From: Corallibacter vietnamensis
GTDB taxonomy: Bacteria > Bacteroidota > Bacteroidia > Flavobacteriales > Flavobacteriaceae
Assembly: GCF_039537875.1 (NCBI RefSeq)
Contig: NZ_BAABBI010000001.1
Span: forward strand, 124,001 to 188,000
Direction: 5' to 3'
Length of the DNA: 64,000 bases
Below the pieces are notes generated by a model, which was not told where the DNA came from, made no database searches, and worked only from the letters and a program-made list of their open reading frames with translations. Shown here piece by piece: positions 24,817-33,775 of this stretch; the stretch's first letter is position 1, and every line of letters starts with the position of its first letter. The position numbers and the translations under genes were made by a program.

Positions 24817-27201
24817 ATGTATATGAAAAAAAGTTATTTTCTTTTCCTACTTTTTGCCACCTCAATCATCTATTCCCAAAACAAAAATCCATTTCAAAAA
24901 TTCAACACCCTAGGTATGGAAACCTCTGTATTAATACCTAGCTCTCCTATATTAGACATTACAGATTACAACAAAAAAACTATAAACACTTCAAACTTCT
25001 ACCAAGCATACAAAGCTATTGCTCATGGAGATTTACAAAATAGGTTAAAGCCTTTGTCTAGTATTAAGGCAACAGAAAAGGAAAGCTATTTTACCAATAT
25101 TATTCCGCTTGCTATTTTACATTCAGAATTTGAATCTTTTACTAATGAAGCTTTACAAAATAACGCTGTTTCTAGAGATTCAGAAGGTTATTTAATTAGA
25201 AACAACTTTCAAGAAAACCTTTTTAAAAGAGAACACATAAGCATTGCCTCACCTTTGCGCTCACAAAAAAGAGGATTACTAACAACTTACAACCTATCAG
25301 AAGAAAACATTATAAACACCACAAGTAACCCGATAAACCTCATTGAAATAGATTTTAATGATGATCTTGGCTTTAGAAACATAAATACAAATGAGAATAT
25401 TACTGTAAACTATCTTGAGGCAGGAGAGAAAAATATAATTTTTAGATTGACACTGTCTGATAATACCGTTATAACGCGAACAGCCACAATAAACATAACA
25501 TATTCTAATGAAGATTTAGAACAACATTACAACCGCAGTATAACCACCTTTACAGGAAGCACTATTGCCGATTTAAGTCCTTATGGAGAAACCACATCAC
25601 ATCCTGGTGTTGGCGAGTATGAGTTGTTTTTAAGCAGCGATAACATCCTTGATAAGCCAATTTTTCTTGTTGATGGTTTTGATCCTGGTGACGGAAGACG
25701 TATTTCTGGAATTTATGAATTATTAAATTTTGAATCTGATGGTACTACATCAAATTTAGGAGATCTAGTTCGTGAAGAAGGTTATGACATCATCATATTA
25801 AACTTCCCTGTTTACACAAGACTTTCAGATACAACTATCATTGATGGCGGTGTAGATTTTATTGAGCGTAACGCTATGTTACTCGTTGATTTAATAAACC
25901 TCATAAATTTACAAAAAATAGGCACCAATCAAAATGTAATAATTGGTCCAAGCATGGGCGGATTAATTTCACGTTATGCTCTAAATTATATGGAAAATGT
26001 CAACATGAATCACGACACAAGGCTATGGATTTCTTTTGACTCTCCACACCACGGTGCCAATGTTCCTATTGGGTTTCAGCATCAGTTTAATTTTTTAGCC
26101 TTTGGGCTAGATGATTTTTGGGTTCTAGGCGATCAAAATGTTGAGGAGTTACAACCTATTATTAATGGCATGTTAACATCATCAGCAGCAAGACAAATGC
26201 TGACTGATCAGTTTGAACCACATATTACAAATAGTGATGGTGTTACCTTCAACAGCTCCTTATCGTTACCAAGAGCACATAATCACAAAAGCATTTTAGA
26301 CTCTAGAATAAATGCACTAACAGACTCTGGATTTCCAGAATTGCCTCGTAAGGTTTCTATTATAAACGGTAGTGGTAGCAACAACCGATATCAAGATAAT
26401 TCTGCTGCATCAAATGATTTAGTTCCAGGAAGTCAAATTCTAAATGCTGATATAAACATTATGACAGGTGCAGATCTTAAAGTACAAACTTATTTTACTC
26501 CAAACGCAGGGTCTCAACTAACAACCAGTAAAGTTCATTTAGATTTTGCTTGGTGGTTTCCTTTGGCAAATGACAGAGTAAACAATGCGAGTAGCAGCTC
26601 TTTTTCATACTCTAACGGAATTGATGCTGCATCAGGCGGACTATTTGATATTGGCGGATTGACAGAAGACTTGGATACCAACGGACTTGTTGGGGAATTT
26701 TTAAATGCACTAAAAACTGATTTTTTTAATTTCATACCAACTGTAAGCGCTATGGCTTTTCAAATAACTTCTAATGAAATAAATTGGTTTCACACACCTA
26801 CAGGAATCACATCATCTAGAGGCATAAACAACATCACTCCTTTTGACGCTTGGTATATGCCACAGGAAAATGAACCTCATGTAACATTGACCGAACAAAA
26901 TGTTGATTTTGCTTTAAATGAAATATTTCAAGAAACATTATCTACAAACATCTTACAACCTAATAGCACTATTAGATTAACCCAAAATCCTGTAAGAAAC
27001 AATTTAACAATATTAAGCTCTCATCAGTATGATAACACTAAAATATCTATAGTAGACACAACAGGCAAGCTGGTTTACACACAAACTTTAACTTTAAACA
27101 AGCAAACAAGCATACCAATAAACATAGCTTCAGGCTTATATATTTTAAATATTGAAACCCAAAACACGCAATCTTTAAGAATAAAACTGTTAGTTAAATA
27201 G
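24817..27201 (+). CDS. T9SS-exported alpha/beta-hydrolase (lipase-like)
   Basis: A 794-residue secreted protein. Signal peptide to about residue 20 (LFLLFATSIIYSQ); about 270 residues of unassigned beta-rich sequence; then an alpha/beta-hydrolase core with FLVDGFDPGDGRR (oxyanion strand), the nucleophile elbow IIGPSMGGLISRYAL (Ser of G-P-S-M-G), WISFDSPHHGANVP as in lipases, and a possible catalytic His in NEPHVTLTEQ. The last 75 residues form a T9SS type A sorting domain (LTQNPVRNNLTIL ... SGLYILNIET). Likely a surface or secreted lipase/esterase. The ATG at 24823 (MKKSYF) is an equally good start. Confidence 0.83.
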   Translation: MYMKKSYFLFLLFATSIIYSQNKNPFQKFNTLGMETSVLIPSSPILDITDYNKKTINTSNFYQAYKAIAHGDLQNRLKPLSSIKATEKESYFTNIIPLAILHSEFESFTNEALQNNAVSRDSEGYLIRNNFQENLFKREHISIASPLRSQKRGLLTTYNLSEENIINTTSNPINLIEIDFNDDLGFRNINTNENITVNYLEAGEKNIIFRLTLSDNTVITRTATINITYSNEDLEQHYNRSITTFTGSTIADLSPYGETTSHPGVGEYELFLSSDNILDKPIFLVDGFDPGDGRRISGIYELLNFESDGTTSNLGDLVREEGYDIIILNFPVYTRLSDTTIIDGGVDFIERNAMLLVDLINLINLQKIGTNQNVIIGPSMGGLISRYALNYMENVNMNHDTRLWISFDSPHHGANVPIGFQHQFNFLAFGLDDFWVLGDQNVEELQPIINGMLTSSAARQMLTDQFEPHITNSDGVTFNSSLSLPRAHNHKSILDSRINALTDSGFPELPRKVSIINGSGSNNRYQDNSAASNDLVPGSQILNADINIMTGADLKVQTYFTPNAGSQLTTSKVHLDFAWWFPLANDRVNNASSSSFSYSNGIDAASGGLFDIGGLTEDLDTNGLVGEFLNALKTDFFNFIPTVSAMAFQITSNEINWFHTPTGITSSRGINNITPFDAWYMPQENEPHVTLTEQNVDFALNEIFQETLSTNILQPNSTIRLTQNPVRNNLTILSSHQYDNTKISIVDTTGKLVYTQTLTLNKQTSIPINIASGLYILNIETQNTQSLRIKLLVK

Positions 27202-27204
27202 AGT

Positions 27205-27834
27205 TTAACCCTTAAATTTCATAGGTAAATGCACTACTTTTTTTGTGTCGAAAAAATCTTCGCTATAAAAATCAGTAATGTTATATATAGTTGCAGACTT
27301 ATAATCTTGAAGCTCTTCAGATAAATCACCTCCTTTAAGGTACAATATCCCATTTTTAAGTTCGTGATTTTGTCTTTTAGCTATTTTACCTTTTACCCAA
27401 TGTACAAATGTAGGCATTGCAGCAACAGCTCTACTTACTATAAAATCATAGGTTTCATTTATTTCTTCTACGCGTGTATGTGTTGTTTTTACATTAGTTA
27501 AACCTAATCCATCAACAACCTCATTTACCACTTTAAGTTTTTTAGCAATACTATCTACTAAATGAAATGAACAATCTGGATACAAAATTGCTAAAGGAAC
27601 ACCTGGAAAACCACCACCAGTACCAACATCCATAATTTTCGCACCAGAATTAAACGGCATAACTTTTGCAATAGCTAAAGAATGTAAAACATGTCGCAAA
27701 TACAGCTCATCTATATCTTTTCTGGAAACAACATTTATTTTTAAATTCCAATCTTGGTATAGTGATTCAAGCTTTTTAAACTTTTCAATTTGATCATCTG
27801 TTAAGTTTGGGAAGTATTTCTGTATAAGCTCCAT
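27205..27834 (-). CDS. rsmG: 16S rRNA (guanine527-N7)-methyltransferase
   Basis: Methylates N7 of G527 in the 530 loop of 16S rRNA using SAM. The 209-residue length is normal. Family signatures are WNLKINVVSRKD, the conserved LRHVLHSLA, SAM motif MDVGTGGGFPGVPLAI, LVDSIAKKLKVVNEV and DFIVSRAVAAMPTFVHW. Single gene, convergent with the T9SS lipase-like gene (stop codons three bases apart), with its own TATTTTTG box 16 nt upstream. Confidence 0.97.
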   Translation of the reverse strand: MELIQKYFPNLTDDQIEKFKKLESLYQDWNLKINVVSRKDIDELYLRHVLHSLAIAKVMPFNSGAKIMDVGTGGGFPGVPLAILYPDCSFHLVDSIAKKLKVVNEVVDGLGLTNVKTTHTRVEEINETYDFIVSRAVAAMPTFVHWVKGKIAKRQNHELKNGILYLKGGDLSEELQDYKSATIYNITDFYSEDFFDTKKVVHLPMKFKG

Positions 27835-27850
27835 ATTGTAAATTTTTGTG

Positions 27851-27858
27851 CAAAAATA
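27851..27858 (-). promoter_or_regulatory. -7 element of rsmG
   Basis: TATTTTTG on the minus strand (27858-27851) fits TAnnTTTG, 16 nt before the rsmG start. No obvious TTG -33. Confidence 0.45.
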
Positions 27859-27916
27859 GCTAATTTCTTGTGCATTTTTTTGTGAAAAGTTTATTAAGAT
27901 ACCATCATATATTAAT

Positions 27917-27924
27917 TATATTTG
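27917..27924 (+). promoter_or_regulatory. -7 element of the desaturase operon
   Basis: TATATTTG at 27917-27924 matches TAnnTTTG and lies 56 nt before the desaturase start. The region between it and the rsmG box forms a divergent control region. Confidence 0.5.
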
Positions 27925-27980
27925 CCAAATAGTATCATAACAATATTTTATTTTCGTTATGCTATTAAAAAAACAATGCA

Positions 27981-29081
27981 ATGACAAAACAAACACTTTC
28001 ATTTTCACGTAATGATTCTGCTAAATTTTTCAGAACGCTTAACAAACGTGTAAATGCCTATTTTAAAGAAAACGACATAAAAAGAACAGGAAATTGGAAA
28101 CTTTGGTTAAAAACCATTGTAATGTTTTCTATATTCTTAACACCATACTTTTTAATACTTACACTTAACATCCCTGGTTGGACACAATTACTTTTAACAA
28201 TAGTTATGGGTGTTGGCATGGCTGGTGTTGGTATGAACGTAATGCATGATGGAAATCACGGTTCTTTTTCAAATAAAGAATGGATAAACCGTATAATGGG
28301 AAGCAGTATATACATACTTGCAGGAAATGTATACAACTGGCAAGTACAACATAATGTTTTACATCATACATATACAAATATTCATGGGCATGATGAAGAT
28401 TTAGAAGCTGGTAGAATTTTACGTTTTTCTAAACATTCTGAATGGCATTGGCACCATAAGTTTCAGCACTACTATTCTATACTATTATATGGGTTATTAA
28501 CTATCAACTGGGCAATTACTACAGATTTCCAGCAAATGCACAGGTATATGAAACGAAAGTTATCATACGGAAAGTTCCCTAATCCTTTAGCAAACTGGAG
28601 TAAATTAGTTATTTCAAAACTTATTTATGTTTCTATCTGGATTGTTTTACCTATTGTACTTACAGACATTGCTTGGTGGAAAATTTTACTAGGTTTTTTT
28701 GTAATGCATTATACTGCAGGATTAATTTTAAGTATCGTTTTTCAATTAGCACATGTTATTGAAGATGCTGAAATGCCTTTACCAGAAGAAAATGGCACTA
28801 TGAAAAACACATGGGCAATTCACCAACTTTTAACAACTGTAAATTTCAGCACTAAAAACAGAATTGTTAATTGGTTTACAGGTGGTTTAAATCATCAGGT
28901 AGAGCACCATATTTTTCCTAATATTAGCCACATACATTACACTAAAATTTCTAAAATAGTGAAAGAAACAGCTAAAGAATTTAACTTACCATACAACGAA
29001 TACAAAACAACACGTAAGGCTATAATGGCTCATTTTAGATATTTACGCGAAATGGGAATGAAACCAGCCGTACAAGCTTAA
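27981..29081 (+). CDS. Membrane fatty-acid (acyl) desaturase
   Basis: Introduces a double bond into acyl chains using a diiron site. The 366-residue protein has four membrane helices in two hairpins (about 45-90 and 195-245) and the three histidine boxes: HDGNH near residue 90, HNVLHHTYTN near 125 and HQVEHHIFP near 310. The last box with Q as first variable residue is of the front-end/linoleoyl-type group. There is no fused cytochrome b5 domain, so electrons must come from a separate ferredoxin or similar. The role is probably membrane fluidity adaptation. Followed after 16 bases by an aminotransferase. Confidence 0.92.
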   Translation: MTKQTLSFSRNDSAKFFRTLNKRVNAYFKENDIKRTGNWKLWLKTIVMFSIFLTPYFLILTLNIPGWTQLLLTIVMGVGMAGVGMNVMHDGNHGSFSNKEWINRIMGSSIYILAGNVYNWQVQHNVLHHTYTNIHGHDEDLEAGRILRFSKHSEWHWHHKFQHYYSILLYGLLTINWAITTDFQQMHRYMKRKLSYGKFPNPLANWSKLVISKLIYVSIWIVLPIVLTDIAWWKILLGFFVMHYTAGLILSIVFQLAHVIEDAEMPLPEENGTMKNTWAIHQLLTTVNFSTKNRIVNWFTGGLNHQVEHHIFPNISHIHYTKISKIVKETAKEFNLPYNEYKTTRKAIMAHFRYLREMGMKPAVQA

Positions 29082-29097
29082 CAATACTTTTTTTTTA

Positions 29098-30291
29098 ATG
29101 AGCAACCAACACCAACTATCTGACAGAATTAATAGCCTACCAACGTCTGCAACTTTGGCTATGGCTGCAAAAGCAAGAGAATTAAAAGCTGAAGGCAAAG
29201 ATATAATCGGGTTAAGTCTAGGCGAACCTGACTTTAACACACCTGGTTATATTAAAGATGCAGCTATTCAAGCTATAAACGACAATTACAACTCTTATTC
29301 ACCTGTTGATGGATATGTTGAATTAAAAGAAGCTGTTTGCTTAAAATTTAAACGCGACAACGGTTTAGATTACAAACCAAACCAAATTGTAGTTTCTACT
29401 GGCGCAAAACAATCTATTGCTAATGTTGCTCAAGTTTTATTAAATCCAGGTGACGAAATTTTATTACCTGCGCCTTATTGGGTAAGCTATTCTGCCATTG
29501 CAACGCTATGTGAAGCTACTTACAAAGAAATTCCGTCGACTATAGAGAATGACTTTAAAATCACACCAGAGCAATTAGAAGCTGCAATTACACCTAAAAC
29601 TAAAATGATTTTTTTCAACTCGCCTAACAACCCGAGTGGAACCATTTACAGTGAAGCTGAATACAAAGCGCTAGCTGCTGTTTTAGAAAAGCACCCTAAT
29701 ATATACATCCTATCAGATGAGATTTACGAACACATTAGCTATGGCACAAAAAGCTTTAGTTTTGCAGCCATACCTAGCATGTATGATCGTACCATAACTG
29801 TAAATGGATTAGCAAAAGCTTTTGCTATGACTGGTTGGAGAATAGGTTACATTGGTGCTCCAGAATGGATTGCAAAAGCTTGTACGAAAATGCAAGGTCA
29901 AATCACTTCAGGAACCAACTGTATTGCACAACGTGCCGCTATTACGGCGTTGACCGAATCACCTTCGCGTGTACAGTTTATGGTTGATGAATTTAAAACA
30001 AGAAGAGAACTCATACTAGATTTACTAAATGACATTGAAGGATTTAAAACCAACATACCAGAAGGTGCTTTTTATGTATTTCCTAATGTATCACACTATT
30101 TTGGTAAAACATTACGAGGTAAAACTATAAATAACGCTACCGATTTCTCTTTATTTTTACTAGAAGAAGCATTAGTAGCAACCGTTACTGGAGAAGCTTT
30201 TGGAAACCCTGATTGTATACGTATTTCTTACGCTGCAAGCCAAGAACAAATTACTGAAGCTTTAAAAAGAATCAAAGATGCTGTGAGTTAA
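29098..30291 (+). CDS. Aspartate-type aminotransferase, class I PLP enzyme
   Basis: A 397-residue fold-type I aminotransferase of subgroup I-gamma, in which aspartate/aromatic or prephenate aminotransferases are found. Signatures: SLGEPDFNTPG, YSPVDGYVELKEAV, VSTGAKQSIANV, FNSPNNPSGT, LSDEIYEHISY and the PLP-lysine Lys240 in NGLAKAFAMTGWRIGY. The C-terminal R of CIRISYA binds the carboxylate of the substrate. Exact substrate cannot be fixed from sequence, but aspartate/2-oxoglutarate is most likely. It follows the desaturase by 16 bases, and a terminator follows it. Confidence 0.93.
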   Translation: MSNQHQLSDRINSLPTSATLAMAAKARELKAEGKDIIGLSLGEPDFNTPGYIKDAAIQAINDNYNSYSPVDGYVELKEAVCLKFKRDNGLDYKPNQIVVSTGAKQSIANVAQVLLNPGDEILLPAPYWVSYSAIATLCEATYKEIPSTIENDFKITPEQLEAAITPKTKMIFFNSPNNPSGTIYSEAEYKALAAVLEKHPNIYILSDEIYEHISYGTKSFSFAAIPSMYDRTITVNGLAKAFAMTGWRIGYIGAPEWIAKACTKMQGQITSGTNCIAQRAAITALTESPSRVQFMVDEFKTRRELILDLLNDIEGFKTNIPEGAFYVFPNVSHYFGKTLRGKTINNATDFSLFLLEEALVATVTGEAFGNPDCIRISYAASQEQITEALKRIKDAVS

Positions 30292-30308
30292 AAAATAAAA
30301 ACTCAAAT

Positions 30309-30343
30309 AAAAAAGCCACTTTTAAAAAAAGTGGCTTTTTTTT
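30309..30343. terminator. Terminator after the aminotransferase
   Basis: AAAAAAGCCACTTT (30309-30322) pairs with AAAGTGGCTTTTTT (30328-30341) and is followed by more T. It overlaps the end of the converging small gene by two bases. Confidence 0.85.
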
Positions 30344-30605
30344 ATCCAAATATTATACAGCTTATTATGATTAGCACAATAACGATTGAACACACAACAA
30401 TCTGTTTAATAAGTCGTTGTTTTCTTTCTTTTTGAAGTTTAACTTTAATAGTTTCAAGCATTTCTGGAGTTGCCTTTGGAAACTCTTTCATTTGAACACT
30501 AGCATAACTGCCACTTAAAGCATTTGCCTCTTTTCTTTTTGCCACTAAACTTCTATTATTCTTTAAAGAATTATTAGCAGTCATCATTGAGCCTTCTCCT
30601 CCCAT
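30342..30605 (-). CDS. Small conserved membrane protein
   Basis: An 87-residue protein starting MGGEGSMMTANNSLKNNRSL. The middle part is basic and helical (KVKLQKERKQRLIKQ), and the C-terminus is a single hydrophobic helix (residues about 67-86, IVVCSIVIVLIIISCIIFG), so it should be tail-anchored with the basic part in the cytosol. Similar short proteins with the same G-G-E-G start are common in flavobacterial genomes, but I know of no function. A GAAA-loop hairpin lies about 50 nt upstream. Confidence 0.72.
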   Translation of the reverse strand: MGGEGSMMTANNSLKNNRSLVAKRKEANALSGSYASVQMKEFPKATPEMLETIKVKLQKERKQRLIKQIVVCSIVIVLIIISCIIFG

Positions 30606-30653
30606 AACTAAAGTAGTTTATAAGTTAAAAATTTTGCGTAAAAAGTCTTCTCA

Positions 30654-30671
30654 ACAACCTGAAAAGGTTGT
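30654..30671 (-). other. Hairpin with GAAA loop between trkH and the small membrane gene
   Basis: ACAACCT (30654-30660), loop GAAA, AGGTTGT (30665-30671). It could end trkH transcription or sit in the leader of the small membrane protein. There is no strong T-run, so I cannot decide. Confidence 0.35.
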
Positions 30672-30794
30672 CAAGTAACGTTGATAAGTATAAAAGATAA
30701 TATTGGAGTTTAGCCCAAGATGATCAGTTTAAGATCTAATTAAAAAGCTTCTTTAGTATATAAGTAGCAATAGTATTATAAATGTTACAAAGCG

Positions 30795-32288
30795 CTACCT
30801 ATTTCTCCAAAAGAACGGCGTAAAAAGAATAAGAACCGTAAACAGTTCTAAACGCCCTATAAGCATTAAAAACGACGCCCACCACTTCCCTAACTCTGGT
30901 AAGGCAGCATAGTTATTTACAGGTCCAAAGCTCCCTAAAGCAGGACCTACGTTACCTAAACTAGACGCTGACAAACCTATTGAAGATTCAAAATTAATTC
31001 CAAACATAGAGAACACCAAAGCACCAACAATAAAGGATAACATGTATAAAATGAAAAAGGCTAGAATATTAAATACAATATCTCCTGTAACCGCTTTAGT
31101 ATTATATCGAACTGGTAATACTGCATTAGGGTGAAGTGCGCGTTTAAACTCTAAAAAACCATTTTTAATTAGCACCAAATGCCTTACTACTTTTACACCT
31201 CCAGAAGTACTTCCTGCGGAACCACCTAGAAACATAAGACCAAAGAAAAACACGACTAAAAATGGTGTCCATAATGTATAATCTGCCGTAATAAAGCCAG
31301 TCGTTGTAACCACAGTTAAAACTTGAAACAACGCATGACGAAAAGCGCTTTCAGCACGCCCCCAAACCATAGGATGATCAATTGTAGATATAGATAAATC
31401 TGCTTTAAAATAAATAATTACAGCTGCTATAATTGTAAATATTGTTATAAACTTAAAATAAAGTTTAAGTTCTTCATCGTGTATAATTTTTTGAACTTTT
31501 CCTTTAAAAGCAAAGTAGCTTAAAACAAAATTTGTTCCAGCTAGAAACATGAAGAAAATAATTATGTACTGAATAATAGGCTCATTATTCCAGTAAGCAA
31601 CACTTGCGTTTTTAGTTGAAAAACCACCTGTTGATAAGGTTGCCAACGAGTGATTAATGGCATCAAAAAACGACATTCCTGCCACTTTTAACAAAAGTGT
31701 TTCTGCTAATGTGTAACCTACATAAATAAGCCATAATCGCTTTGCTGTATCTGTTATTCTAGGATGTAGTTTATCTCCTCCAGGACCTGGTGCTTCGGCA
31801 GCAAACATTTGCATTCCTCCTATTCCTAATAATGGTAAGATTGCTATTGCTAATACAATAATTCCCATACCACCAATCCAATGTGTAAGGCTTCGCCAAA
31901 ACAAAACACCTTCTGGCACAACCTCTATATCGTTTAATATTGTTGCTCCGGTTGTTGTATAGCCTGACATGGTTTCAAAAAATGCATCTGTAAAACTCGG
32001 AATACTTTCTGTTATAACATAAGGCAATGCTCCTGACAATGACATAATAACCCAACCTAAAGCTACAACAATATAACCTTCACGTTTATTCATTTCTTTC
32101 TTATGGGATCTGGTAACAAACATGGTTGTTGCACCAGATAGCAATGCTAAAATACCCGAAAGAAAAAGCCTAAAAGTAACGCCATCATTATAAATCAAAC
32201 TTATCAATGTTGCTAATAACATGAAACCGCCGTTAAATAATAATAACAGTCCTAAAAAATGAAAAATGATTTTATAATTTAGTCGCAT
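30795..32288 (-). CDS. trkH: Trk-type potassium uptake channel subunit
   Basis: The K+-translocating membrane subunit of the Trk/Ktr system. The 497-residue protein has four repeats of the membrane-pore-membrane motif; selectivity filter glycines are seen in FETMSGYTTTGATIL, ATLSTGGFSTKNA, TVVTTTGFITADY and ASSLGNVGPALG. The charged kink GGSAGSTSGGVKVVRH is the gating loop. It starts one base after trkA ends, so channel and regulatory ring are made together. The potassium uptake it provides is normally coupled to H+ or Na+, fitting an organism with a sodium pump (NQR). Confidence 0.96.
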   Translation of the reverse strand: MRLNYKIIFHFLGLLLLFNGGFMLLATLISLIYNDGVTFRLFLSGILALLSGATTMFVTRSHKKEMNKREGYIVVALGWVIMSLSGALPYVITESIPSFTDAFFETMSGYTTTGATILNDIEVVPEGVLFWRSLTHWIGGMGIIVLAIAILPLLGIGGMQMFAAEAPGPGGDKLHPRITDTAKRLWLIYVGYTLAETLLLKVAGMSFFDAINHSLATLSTGGFSTKNASVAYWNNEPIIQYIIIFFMFLAGTNFVLSYFAFKGKVQKIIHDEELKLYFKFITIFTIIAAVIIYFKADLSISTIDHPMVWGRAESAFRHALFQVLTVVTTTGFITADYTLWTPFLVVFFFGLMFLGGSAGSTSGGVKVVRHLVLIKNGFLEFKRALHPNAVLPVRYNTKAVTGDIVFNILAFFILYMLSFIVGALVFSMFGINFESSIGLSASSLGNVGPALGSFGPVNNYAALPELGKWWASFLMLIGRLELFTVLILFTPFFWRNR

Positions 32289-32289
32289 T

Positions 32290-33639
32290 CTATAAGAATA
32301 GTTTTTCTACTTGCTTAATAGACCTTGGCAAACCACAAACTACAACGCGATCGCCTTCTTGCACTTTAAAGCCACCTAAAGCTGTATAACCTTTGTCTTG
32401 ACGAATAACACCACCTATAATTGCAGAACGAGGAAAATCTACATCTTTAATTTGCTTGTTGCAAATTAATGAGCTCGACTTTACTTTAAACTCTAATAGC
32501 TCGGCATTCATATTATTAAGCTTTGTCATAGCCACAACTTCACCTTTTCTTACATATCTAAAAATATTGTTGGCAGCTAGTAGTTTTTTATTTATCAAGG
32601 TATCAATACCAATAGATTGTGATAGCTCAAAATAATCCATGTTTTCAACCAAAGCAATTGTCTTTTTCACATTTTTTGACTTTGCCACCAAACAAGACAT
32701 AATATTGGTTTCAGAGTTACCTGTTACCGCTATAAAAGCATCCATGTCTTTTATATTTTCTTCTTCAAGCAAGTCTACATTTCTACCGTCGCTATTAATA
32801 ACAAGAACTTTAGGTAGTTCATCAGCTAGTTCAAAAGCGCGCTCTTTATCTTTTTCTATTAGCTTAATTTTAAACTTACTTTGACAAAGATCTCTAGCTG
32901 TTTTATAACCTATTTTACTTCCTCCTAGAATCATGACATTTTTTATCTCGGTATTGGTTTTACCTGTAATGCTACATAATTCTTCTGCACCACCTTCAGA
33001 TGTAATAAAAACTACATTATCACCTTCTCTAAACTGTGTGTCTCCTCTAGGAATTATGGTATATTGTGTTCCAAAACGTTGAATTGCAATAGGCACAAAA
33101 TGTATTTCAGGAAATATTTGAGCTGCTTCTTTTACCGTTTTACCAACAAAATTTGCTGTTCTAGGTAAGCTTAAACCAACCATAGTTAAGGCGCCATCGT
33201 CAAAGGCATAACTATCATTAAAAGCTGACTGATCTAGAGATAACCTAATTTCTGAAGCAGCAATAGATTCAGGAGAAATAAGCTCGTCTATACCAAACTT
33301 GGTAAAACCAACTTCTTCTTTATGACTTATAAATTCTGTGTTAGAGATTCTAGCAATGGTTCGCTTGGCCCCTAATTGTTTTGCCAATACACAAACTGTG
33401 ATATTGGTAGTTTCTGAAGAGGTTACAGCAATAACCAAATCACTTTCTGAAACACGAGAGTCTTTTAAAATAGAAATAGACGTTGCGTCTCCTTTTACAA
33501 CTTTGATATCTAAATGAGTATCTGCATAAAGTAGGCTATCTTTTTTAGTATCAATAAGAGTTATTTCTTGGGACTCATAAGATAGTAATTTTGCTAAATG
33601 AAATCCTACTTCACCAGCACCGGCAATAATAATTTTCAT
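32290..33639 (-). CDS. trkA: Trk potassium transporter regulatory subunit
   Basis: Peripheral NAD/ATP-binding ring protein that gates TrkH. The 449-residue protein has the duplicated arrangement of RCK domains: Rossmann fold 1 (MKIIIAGAGEVGFHLAKLL), TrkA-C domain 1 (about 140-225, with IPRGDTQFREGDNVVFIT), Rossmann fold 2 (VMILGGSKIGYKTARDL) and TrkA-C domain 2 (about 370-449, with GGFKVQEGDRVVVCG). It heads the trkA-trkH operon; a TATATTTG box lies 24 nt upstream. Confidence 0.97.
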   Translation of the reverse strand: MKIIIAGAGEVGFHLAKLLSYESQEITLIDTKKDSLLYADTHLDIKVVKGDATSISILKDSRVSESDLVIAVTSSETTNITVCVLAKQLGAKRTIARISNTEFISHKEEVGFTKFGIDELISPESIAASEIRLSLDQSAFNDSYAFDDGALTMVGLSLPRTANFVGKTVKEAAQIFPEIHFVPIAIQRFGTQYTIIPRGDTQFREGDNVVFITSEGGAEELCSITGKTNTEIKNVMILGGSKIGYKTARDLCQSKFKIKLIEKDKERAFELADELPKVLVINSDGRNVDLLEEENIKDMDAFIAVTGNSETNIMSCLVAKSKNVKKTIALVENMDYFELSQSIGIDTLINKKLLAANNIFRYVRKGEVVAMTKLNNMNAELLEFKVKSSSLICNKQIKDVDFPRSAIIGGVIRQDKGYTALGGFKVQEGDRVVVCGLPRSIKQVEKLFL

Positions 33640-33663
33640 GTGTAGTTATACTATAAAGTAGTG

Positions 33664-33671
33664 CAAATATA
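33664..33671 (-). promoter_or_regulatory. -7 element of trkAH
   Basis: TATATTTG on the minus strand (33671-33664), perfect TAnnTTTG, 24 nt before the trkA start. Confidence 0.5.
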
Positions 33672-33728
33672 CTGCAAAATTTACGATATATATATTAATT
33701 CGTTAGAATACAAATATTTGTCGACAGA

Positions 33729-33760
33729 TTGTTTAATGCAAGGCGAATAGCTTATATTTG
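33729..33760 (+). promoter_or_regulatory. Housekeeping promoter of ubiE-porT
   Basis: TTG at 33729-33731 and TATATTTG at 33753-33760 with a 21-nt spacer, within the known 17-23 range. The longest possible ubiE reading frame begins inside this box, which argues for the start at 33776 instead. Confidence 0.6.
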
Positions 33761-33775
33761 CGAAAAAATTACATT

